Assembly (NCBI GenBank): GCA_013695565.1
Contig: JACDAG010000138.1
Span: forward strand, 1-12,222
Length of the DNA stretch: 12,222 nt
Source: Bradyrhizobium sp.
GTDB taxonomy: Bacteria; Pseudomonadota; Alphaproteobacteria; Rhizobiales; Xanthobacteraceae
Reading direction: 5' to 3'
Numbering within the stretch: position 1 is the first letter of the stretch; each line of letters opens with the position of its first letter. Position numbers and translations under genes: made by a program. The notes under the pieces were generated by a model. It was not told where the DNA came from. It saw only the letters and a program-made list of their open reading frames with translations, and made no database searches. Below, piece by piece: positions 6,939 through 12,222 of the stretch.

Positions 6939-7334
6939 CTAACTCGGCGATCCGTCGGAAGTTACCAAGTTCTGATTGGTAGCCATGCGACGCCTGGGCA
7001 GCTCAAAAACATAGCCTTGGCTACGGATCGTTCGGATGGGCGCTTCCCGTCTCCGTCCGCCGATCGCACGACGAAGAGCGACAATCTCGACATCCACTCG
7101 TACTTCCTGAATCGTTGATTCCGCTCCCCAGACCGCTTGCTTTATCTCTCGCCGCGAGAGTGGTCGCTGGGGATGCTGCATGAACAGCTCCATCAGCCGG
7201 AATTGGCGCAGAGACAAACTCAGGGGCTTTTCACCACGCCAAACCCGGATGGTATCCCGATCGAGAATGAACTCTCCTACGACAATTGGAGGTCTGTACG
7301 CCCCGGTTGCTGGTGCGTTTGTCGATTCGACCAT
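6939..7334 (-). CDS. Receiver-less PhoB/OmpR-type winged-helix DNA-binding protein
   Basis: A 131-residue protein that is essentially a free Trans_reg_C domain (residues about 18-112). It aligns with the C-terminal half of the neighbouring PhoB: REIKQAVWGAESTIQEVRVD against REQLLDSVWGRDIYIDERTV, and APIRTIRSQGYVFEL against DPIRTVRGAGYALDD. The recognition-helix region differs (VDVEIVALRRAI against VDVHIGRLRKLL). There is no phosphoacceptor receiver domain, and the N-terminal 15 residues look unstructured. The ATG lies 11 bases after the phoB stop with only a weak upstream AGG, so it probably depends on coupling to phoB. It may be a decayed PhoB paralogue or a constitutive DNA binder that competes with or assists PhoB. 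The domain call is firm, the function unknown. Confidence 0.8.
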   Translation of the reverse strand: MVESTNAPATGAYRPPIVVGEFILDRDTIRVWRGEKPLSLSLRQFRLMELFMQHPQRPLSRREIKQAVWGAESTIQEVRVDVEIVALRRAIGGRRREAPIRTIRSQGYVFELPRRRMATNQNLVTSDGSPS

Positions 7335-7345
7335 CTGCGTCTCGC

Positions 7346-8050
7346 CTATTGCTCTACCTTCGCAAACCGGTCGTCCAGCGCGTAGCCGGCGCCGCGCACA
7401 GTGCGGATTGGGTCCTGCTCGCGGCCAGGGTTGAGCAGTTTGCGCAAGCGCCCGATATGCACGTCGACGGTGCGCTCGTCGATATAGATGTCGCGGCCCC
7501 AGACTGAGTCGAGCAGCTGCTCGCGGCTGAAGACCCGGCCGGGATGTTCGAGGAAAAACTCCAGCAAGCGATATTCGGTCGGTCCGAGATCGATCGGACG
7601 GCCCGAGCGCGCGACGCGGCGTTTTTCACGATCAAGCTCGATGTCGCCATAGGTCAGCACCGTGGCAAGCCGCTCGGGGCTCGCCCGCCGCAGCAGCCCT
7701 TTTACCCGCGCCAGCAGTTCCGGCACTGAAAAGGGTTTCACGATGTAATCGTCGGCGCCGGTCGCAAGCCCCCGCACCCGCTCGCTTTCCTCGCCCCGCG
7801 CAGTGAGCATGATAATCGGCAGCGTCTTGGTCTCCGGCCGCGCCCGCAACCGGCGGCACAGTTCGATGCCGGAGAGACCCGGCAGCATCCAGTCGAGCAC
7901 GATCAGGTCGGGCACGCGCTCCTTTAACCGTGTATCGGCGTCATCGCCGCGGCCGACAGTTTCGACCTCATAGCCCTCGGCGTCAAGATTGTAGCGCAAG
8001 AGCGTGGCAAGCGCTTCTTCGTCTTCAACCACCAGAATGCGTGCATTCAT
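7346..8050 (-). CDS. phoB: PhoB, phosphate regulon response regulator
   Basis: A 234-residue OmpR-family response regulator. The receiver domain (residues 1-120) has the acidic pocket around Asp10-Glu12, the phosphoacceptor Asp53 in VLDWMLPG, Thr83 (MLTARG) and Lys105 (YIVKPFS). The winged-helix output domain (about 135-228) has the recognition region ERTVDVHIGRLRKLL. Phosphorylated PhoB binds Pho boxes and activates pst and other phosphate-scavenging genes. The gene lies 14 bases after phoU, with AGGAA upstream of the ATG, and is the usual last gene of the pstSCAB-phoU-phoB operon in this bacterial group. Its kinase phoR is not in the window; it may lie upstream of pstS. All key residues are present. 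Confidence 0.96.
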   Translation of the reverse strand: MNARILVVEDEEALATLLRYNLDAEGYEVETVGRGDDADTRLKERVPDLIVLDWMLPGLSGIELCRRLRARPETKTLPIIMLTARGEESERVRGLATGADDYIVKPFSVPELLARVKGLLRRASPERLATVLTYGDIELDREKRRVARSGRPIDLGPTEYRLLEFFLEHPGRVFSREQLLDSVWGRDIYIDERTVDVHIGRLRKLLNPGREQDPIRTVRGAGYALDDRFAKVEQ

Positions 8051-8064
8051 CGACTTTAGTTCCT

Positions 8065-8781
8065 TTAGTTGCCGGGCACCGTCGTGGCGAACGTCGTCAT
8101 GTCGCCCTTCGGACGCTTGTCCAGCATCTGCTGGCCTTCGATCATGTAAAACACTGTCTCAGCAATGTTAGTGGCGTGGTCGCCGATCCGCTCGATGTTC
8201 TTGGCGCAGAACATCAGATGGATGCAGAACGAGATGTTGCGCGGATCTTCCATCATGTAGGTCAGCAGTTCGCGGAACAACGAGGTGCAGATGGCGTCGA
8301 CTTCCTCGTCGCCCTTCCAAACCGCCATCGCCGCCGGCAGATCGTGCGCCGCATAGGCGTCGAGCACCGACTTGACCTGCGACTGCACCAGATCGGTCAT
8401 GTGCTCGAGGCCGCGGATCAGCTTCAGCGGCTGGAAATCGTTCTCCAGCGCCGCGACGCGCTTGCCCATGTTCTTGGCGAGGTCGCCGATCCGTTCCAGA
8501 TCGGTGGCGACGCGCATGGCGCCGACGATTTCGCGCAAATCCACCGCCATCGGCTGGCGGCGCGCAATCGTCAGTACCGCGCGTTCCTCAATGAGGTGCT
8601 GCAGACGGTCAATGTTGGCATCGGATGCGACCACGCGCTTGCCGAGCGCTATGTCGCGGCGGATCAGCGCGTCGACGGATTCGGTGATCATGCGTTCTGC
8701 AAGGCCACCCATCTCGGCGACAAGGCGGGTCAGTTCCTGCAGGTCGCTGTCAAACGCCTTGGCGGTATGTTCAGAAGCCAT
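8065..8781 (-). CDS. phoU: PhoU, phosphate signalling and transport regulator
   Basis: A 238-residue all-helical protein made of two similar PhoU halves. Each half carries the metal-binding E(R)xxD pattern: DLERIGDLAKN at residues 94-104 and NIERIGDHATN at 195-205. Length is normal for the family. PhoU sits at the membrane with PstSCAB and PhoR, signals phosphate sufficiency and restrains Pst uptake. A GAGGAG ribosome site is 7 bases before the ATG. It is followed at 14 bases by phoB, and separated from pstB by a 108-base gap that contains two palindromic elements, which may alter its expression relative to pstSCAB. Confidence 0.96.
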   Translation of the reverse strand: MASEHTAKAFDSDLQELTRLVAEMGGLAERMITESVDALIRRDIALGKRVVASDANIDRLQHLIEERAVLTIARRQPMAVDLREIVGAMRVATDLERIGDLAKNMGKRVAALENDFQPLKLIRGLEHMTDLVQSQVKSVLDAYAAHDLPAAMAVWKGDEEVDAICTSLFRELLTYMMEDPRNISFCIHLMFCAKNIERIGDHATNIAETVFYMIEGQQMLDKRPKGDMTTFATTVPGN

Positions 8782-8794
8782 AACCTATCTCCTC

Positions 8795-8828
8795 AAATCA
8801 TGATCCGGTTTGAGCCGGATCATGATTT
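8795..8828. repeat. Perfect 14-base-arm palindrome in the pstB-phoU gap
   Basis: AAATCATGATCCGG (8795-8808), loop TTTGAG, and its exact reverse complement (8815-8828). It sits just upstream of the phoU ribosome site on the minus strand, so a transcript of the pst operon would fold a 14-base-pair hairpin there. It shares the core CCGGATCATG with the second element next to it. There is no T-tract directly after it on the minus strand, so it is more REP-like than a strong intrinsic terminator. Confidence 0.8.
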
Positions 8829-8841
8829 CATTTCCTTTTTT

Positions 8842-8890
8842 GAGCATAATCTCTCCGGAAAACCGGTTCCCACTTTTCCGGATCATGCTC
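8842..8890. repeat. REP-like palindromic element downstream of pstB
   Basis: Nested inverted repeats: outer arms GAGCAT (8842-8847) and ATGCTC (8885-8890), inner arms CCGGAAAA (8855-8862) and TTTTCCGG (8874-8881). The element touches the pstB stop codon. A sequence with GATCCGGAAAAGTGG and CCGGTTTTCC arms is, from memory, a dispersed intergenic repeat of Bradyrhizobium/Nitrobacter-type genomes. It may stabilise the upstream pstSCAB message or reduce read-through into phoU-phoB. Confidence 0.7.
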
Positions 8891-9711
8891 TAGCCGAACC
8901 GGCCGGTGATGTAGTCCTGGGTACGTCGATCGCTCGGCGAGGTGAAAATCTTGTTGGTGTCGTCGAACTCGATCAGCTCGCCGAGATACATGAAGGCGGT
9001 CTTGTCCGAGACGCGCGCCGCCTGCTGCATATTATGCGTCACGATTGCGATGGTGTAGTCCTCCGCCAGTTCCTGGATCAGTTCCTCGATCTTGGCGGTC
9101 GAGATCGGGTCCAGCGCCGAACAGGGCTCGTCGAACAATATCACTTCCGGCCGTACCGCGACCGTGCGCGCGATACAGAGCCGCTGCTGCTGGCCGCCGG
9201 AGAGGCTGAGACCGGAGGCGTTCAGCTTGTCCTTGACCTCGTTCCACAGTGCGCCACCACGCAACGCCTTTTCGACGCGGCCGTCCATCTCGGATTTCGA
9301 GATCTTCTCGTACAAGCGGATGCCGAAGGCGATGTTTTCGTAGATCGTCATCGGGAACGGCGTCGGCTTCTGGAACACCATGCCGACGCGGGCCCGCAGC
9401 AGATTGAGATCGAGCTTGGGGTCAAGGACGTTGGTCTGGTCGAGCATCAGCTGACCAGTTGCCTTCTGGTCGGGATAGAGATCGTACATCCGGTTGAAGA
9501 TCCGCAGCAAGGTCGACTTGCCGCAGCCGGACGGTCCGATGAAGGCGGTGACGCGGTTGGCACCGAGCACGAGGTTGATGTTCTTGAGCGCATGGTGCTC
9601 GCCATAGTAAAAATTGAGGCCACGCGCGGTGACCTTGGCGGGCGCATCCGGCATCGCCACCGGCGGCACAGATCCAGTCGAGCTACTCACGGATACGGAA
9701 AAATTGTTCAT
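8890..9711 (-). CDS. pstB: PstB, phosphate ABC transporter ATPase
   Basis: A 273-residue ATP-binding subunit that powers high-affinity phosphate import. Walker A is GPSGCGKST (residues 59-67), the signature motif LSGGQQQR (170-177), Walker B VILFDEP (190-196) and the switch His226 in IVTHN. The Q-loop is at MVFQKPTPFP (111-120), including the PTPFP stretch typical of PstB. Residues 1-25 are a low-complexity Ser/Pro-rich extension before the conserved domain, as seen in rhizobial PstB. The ATG overlaps the pstA stop (ATGA), giving translational coupling. It is the only ABC ATPase in the window, although a second permease set (phnE) lacks its own. Confidence 0.97.
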   Translation of the reverse strand: MNNFSVSVSSSTGSVPPVAMPDAPAKVTARGLNFYYGEHHALKNINLVLGANRVTAFIGPSGCGKSTLLRIFNRMYDLYPDQKATGQLMLDQTNVLDPKLDLNLLRARVGMVFQKPTPFPMTIYENIAFGIRLYEKISKSEMDGRVEKALRGGALWNEVKDKLNASGLSLSGGQQQRLCIARTVAVRPEVILFDEPCSALDPISTAKIEELIQELAEDYTIAIVTHNMQQAARVSDKTAFMYLGELIEFDDTNKIFTSPSDRRTQDYITGRFG

Positions 9712-10553
9712 TTTGCGATCCTCTCGGCGCCGAGAATGCGCGCGCCAATATTCAGGGCGAGTACGGTCAAGGTGATAATCAACGCCCCACTCCAGGCGAG
9801 TTGCTTCCAGTAAGCGTAGGGGCTCTGCACGAAATTGTTGATAGTGACCGGCAGGTTGGCCATCGTCTTGGTCAAATCGAGACTGAAGAACTGGTTCGAA
9901 AGGGCTGTGAACAACAGCGGCGCAGTTTCGCCGGCGACGCGGGCGGTGGCCAGCAGCACGCCGGTGATCAGGCCGGCGCGCGCCGCGCGATAGGCAATGC
10001 GCTTGATGACCAGCGAGCGCGGCAGCCCGAGTGCCGATGCCGCCTCACGCAGCGGATTCGGCACTAGCAGCAGCATGTCCTCGGTGGTGCGCACCACCAC
10101 GGGGATCACGATCACGGCGAGCGCGAGGCAACCGGCAAAAGCCGAGAAGCCACCCATCGGCACCACGATCGCGCCGTAGACGAACAGACCAATAATAATA
10201 GAGGGCGCGCTCAACAGAATATCGTTGATGAAGCGGATCACCGAGGTGAGCTTGTCGTTCCGGCCGTATTCGGCAAGGTAAGTGCCGGCGAACAGGCCGA
10301 GCGGCGCGCCGATGCCAACGCCGATCACGGTCATGATGATCGAGCCGACGATCGCATTGCGCAGGCCGCCATCGGTCGAGCCCGGCGGCGGCGTATCCTG
10401 GGTGAAGATGGTTAGGTTGAGACCGGCTAGGCCGTTATAGAACAGCGTGAACAGGATCAGTGCCAGCCATGTCACGCCAAAAATCGCGGCGCCGAGGCAC
10501 AGGAACTTGACGATGACGTCGACGCGGCGGCGGCGTGCGTAAATCGGGTTCAT
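9708..10553 (-). CDS. pstA: PstA, phosphate ABC transporter permease
   Basis: A 281-residue inner-membrane permease with hydrophobic segments near residues 15-38, 68-92, 112-134, 139-156, 195-213 and 251-272. The ATPase-coupling EAA loop is at about 170-186 (EAASALGLPRSLVIKRI). RVAGETAPLLFTALSNQFFS (205-224) is the typical PstA region after it. It pairs with PstC to form the phosphate channel. Spacing to pstC is four bases and it overlaps pstB by four, so it is an internal gene of the pst operon. Length is normal and no defects are seen. Confidence 0.96.
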   Translation of the reverse strand: MNPIYARRRRVDVIVKFLCLGAAIFGVTWLALILFTLFYNGLAGLNLTIFTQDTPPPGSTDGGLRNAIVGSIIMTVIGVGIGAPLGLFAGTYLAEYGRNDKLTSVIRFINDILLSAPSIIIGLFVYGAIVVPMGGFSAFAGCLALAVIVIPVVVRTTEDMLLLVPNPLREAASALGLPRSLVIKRIAYRAARAGLITGVLLATARVAGETAPLLFTALSNQFFSLDLTKTMANLPVTINNFVQSPYAYWKQLAWSGALIITLTVLALNIGARILGAERIAK

Positions 10554-10557
10554 GATC

Positions 10558-11556
10558 CTAATTCCCTCCTTTCTTTTCTAGCCGCATCAACATCAGCCGC
10601 GCAGCCGCCAGAACGAAGAACGTCAGCACGAACAGCAGCAGTCCGAGGAGGATCAGGCCGGATTGATGCAAGCCATCGCTCTCAGCGAATTCCGAGGCGA
10701 TCGCGGCGGAGATCGTAGTGCCCGGAGAAAACACCGAACCCGTAATCTTAAAAGCATTACCGATGATGAAGGTCACCGCCATAGTTTCGCCGAGCGCGCG
10801 GCCCAGCGCCAGCATGATGCCGCCAATGACACCGACACGGGTGTAGGGGATCACAACGTTGCGGACGACTTCCCAAGTGGTGCAGCCGACGCCGTAGGCG
10901 GCTTCCTTGAGCACCGGGGGCACCGTCTTGAACACATCGACCGAAATCGCGGTGATGAACGGCAGCACCATGATCGCCAAAATCAACGATGCATTGAACA
11001 GGCTAAGATAAGACGGTGGACCGGCGAAGATGGTGCCGAGAATTGGGACACCATCGAACACCTTGATCACAAAGGGCTGAAAACTATCGGCCATGAACGG
11101 GCCGAGCACGAAGAAACCCCACATGCCGTAGATAATCGACGGGATGCCCGCGAGCAATTCCACGGCAATGCCGATCGGGCGGCGCAGCCATTGTGGACAA
11201 AGTTCGGTTAGAAAGACGGCAATGCCGAGCCCGACCGGAATGGCGATCATCATCGCGATCACGGAGGTGACCAGCGTGCCATAGATCGGGCCGAGCGCGC
11301 CGAGCACCGGCGGGTCGTTGGAAGGCGCCCAGCGCGAGGTGAACAGAAAGGAAAACCCATACTCTTTCATTGCGGGCCAAGCGCCCGCAATCAGCGAGAC
11401 GATAATGCCGCCGAGAATGAGGAGGACCGAAATCGCGCAGGCGCGCGTGATCCAGTAGAATGTGACATCACCGAATTTGAAAGCGCTTAGCGCTCTGGCG
11501 CGATCGTAAGGTCCGGCGGCTTCCATCACGTCGCTCTGAACGGCCATGTCTGCCAC
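10558..11556 (-). CDS. pstC: PstC, phosphate ABC transporter permease
   Basis: A 332-residue inner-membrane permease. I choose the GTG at 11556: GAGGGG lies exactly 6 bases upstream and the product begins MADMAVQSDVMEAAGPYDRA. The open frame also reaches an ATG at 11604 (16 residues longer) with a weaker GGGGA site, and an ATG at 11547 is inside. Hydrophobic segments appear near residues 36-58, 92-115, 128-151, 187-205, 241-265 and 300-324. The EAA loop is at about 217-235 (LKEAAYGVGCTTWEVVRNV) followed by GRALGETMAVTFIIGN. It forms the channel with PstA. A gap with hairpin-forming sequence separates it from pstS. Confidence 0.95.
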   Translation of the reverse strand: MADMAVQSDVMEAAGPYDRARALSAFKFGDVTFYWITRACAISVLLILGGIIVSLIAGAWPAMKEYGFSFLFTSRWAPSNDPPVLGALGPIYGTLVTSVIAMMIAIPVGLGIAVFLTELCPQWLRRPIGIAVELLAGIPSIIYGMWGFFVLGPFMADSFQPFVIKVFDGVPILGTIFAGPPSYLSLFNASLILAIMVLPFITAISVDVFKTVPPVLKEAAYGVGCTTWEVVRNVVIPYTRVGVIGGIMLALGRALGETMAVTFIIGNAFKITGSVFSPGTTISAAIASEFAESDGLHQSGLILLGLLLFVLTFFVLAAARLMLMRLEKKGGN

Positions 11557-11627
11557 GCCAATCCCCTCTTGCTTTACTGAATTTGTACTCAGACGGTGTG
11601 GCATCGATCCCCACGATCCATTGATCT

Positions 11628-11675
11628 GGGTCCACTAAAAGTGGCCCGGAGGATGGCGGCAGGCCTCTCCTCCGG
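11628..11675. terminator. Hairpin pair in the pstS-pstC gap (attenuator-like)
   Basis: Two adjoining inverted repeats lie just after the pstS stop on the minus strand. CCGGAGGA (11646-11653) pairs with TCCTCCGG (11668-11675) across a 14-base loop. GGGTCCACT (11628-11636) pairs with AGTGGCCC (11640-11647) with one bulged T. They share two bases (11646-11647), so the two folds partly compete. Such structures after pstS commonly let the binding protein be made in excess over the permeases. No long T-tract follows, so full termination is uncertain. Confidence 0.5.
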
Positions 11676-11683
11676 AAATACAC

Positions 11684-12222
11684 TCAGCTTTTGATATCGG
11701 CAGACCAGGTCTTTTCGATCATCTTGACCACAGAGTCCGGCATCGGAATGTAGTCGAGCTCCTCGGCCATCTTGTTGCCCTTCTCGAAAGCCCAGGTGAA
11801 GAACTTGATGGCTTCCTTGGCGGCTGCCTTGTCGGCGGGATCCTTGTACATCAGGATGAAGGTAGCGCCGGTAATTGGCCAGGAAGCTTCGCCGGGCTGG
11901 TCAGTAAGGATCACGTAATAGTTCTTCGCGCCGGCCCAGTCGGCATTGGCCGCTGCAGCCTGGAATGCCGCAATAGTCGGCAACACGGTCTTGCCGGCCT
12001 TGTTGATTACTGCGCCATACGTCAGCTTGTTCTGCTTGGCGTAAGCGTATTCGACGTAGCCGATCGAATTCTTGGTCTGGCTGACATTGCCGGCGACGCC
12101 TTCATTGCCCTTGGCGCCAACGCCTGCGGGCCACTCAACTGCGGTACCTGCACCTGCCTTCGCTTTCCACTCAGCATTGCTTTTCGAAAGATAGTCCGTC
12201 CAGATGAAGGTCGTGCCGGAAC
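11684..12222 (-). CDS. pstS: PstS, periplasmic phosphate-binding protein (N-terminal part outside window)
   Basis: The last 178 residues of PstS, running off the right edge; the minus-strand frame stays open to the window end, and the GTG near 11986 is internal, not the start. The visible part begins SGTTFIWTDYLSK, containing the SGT loop that binds phosphate, followed by WPAGVGAKGNEGVAGNVSQT and SIGYVEYAYAKQN, all typical of PstS. The C-terminus ends KMIEKTWSADIKS. PstS captures phosphate in the periplasm and delivers it to PstC-PstA. It is the first visible gene of the pst operon; its promoter and any Pho box lie beyond the window. Confidence 0.95.
   Translation of the reverse strand, partial: SGTTFIWTDYLSKSNAEWKAKAGAGTAVEWPAGVGAKGNEGVAGNVSQTKNSIGYVEYAYAKQNKLTYGAVINKAGKTVLPTIAAFQAAAANADWAGAKNYYVILTDQPGEASWPITGATFILMYKDPADKAAAKEAIKFFTWAFEKGNKMAEELDYIPMPDSVVKMIEKTWSADIKS

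Noticed and set aside
7930..9813. A 627-codon open frame on the plus strand opposite phoU and pstB
   Set aside because: It lies antisense to two unmistakable genes, is rich in His/Arg/Asp/Gln as expected from the complement of GC-biased codons, and shows no recognisable domain.

Overview
The window looks like chromosomal DNA of an alphaproteobacterium of the order Hyphomicrobiales, most likely the Bradyrhizobium/Nitrobacter/Rhodopseudomonas group. The support is the moderately high GC content, the protein style of the PstSCAB-PhoU-PhoB block, the order pstS-pstC-pstA-pstB-phoU-phoB, and an intergenic repeat carrying the CCGGATCATG core that I associate with these genomes. The genus is an inference from memory; no search was run.

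Two gene blocks face each other. The left block (positions 1-6922, plus strand) is an arsenate-resistance and phosphate/phosphonate-type transport cluster. It holds the end of an ArsR regulator fused to a low-molecular-weight-phosphatase-type arsenate reductase (ArsC), then an ArsJ-associated glyceraldehyde-3-phosphate dehydrogenase, then the ArsJ efflux permease, whose start codon overlaps the dehydrogenase stop. Next come two tandem PhnD-type periplasmic binding proteins and two PhnE-type permeases. The first PhnD copy is broken by a 4-base deletion; the second is intact. No ATPase gene (phnC) accompanies them. Both PhnD copies have a near-identical leader containing a Pho-box-like direct repeat followed by an inverted repeat.

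The right block (6939-12222, minus strand) reads pstS (cut by the window end), pstC, pstA, pstB, phoU, phoB, then a small receiver-less PhoB-type DNA-binding protein. This is the high-affinity phosphate importer with its signalling partner PhoU and its response regulator PhoB. No phoR is visible. The pstS-pstC gap holds hairpin-forming sequence, and the pstB-phoU gap holds two palindromic elements.

Together the genes form an arsenate/phosphate handling locus. ArsC reduces arsenate to arsenite; GAPDH plus ArsJ convert arsenate to 1-arseno-3-phosphoglycerate and export it; Pst and the Phn-type transporter supply phosphate or a related oxyanion. PhoB may control both sides, since Pho-box-like sites precede the phnD genes. 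The points most worth following up are the ATPase-less duplicated PhnD/PhnE transporter beside arsJ, the deletion in the first PhnD copy, the conserved leader, and the orphan winged-helix protein. There is no gene-free stretch longer than about 110 bases.
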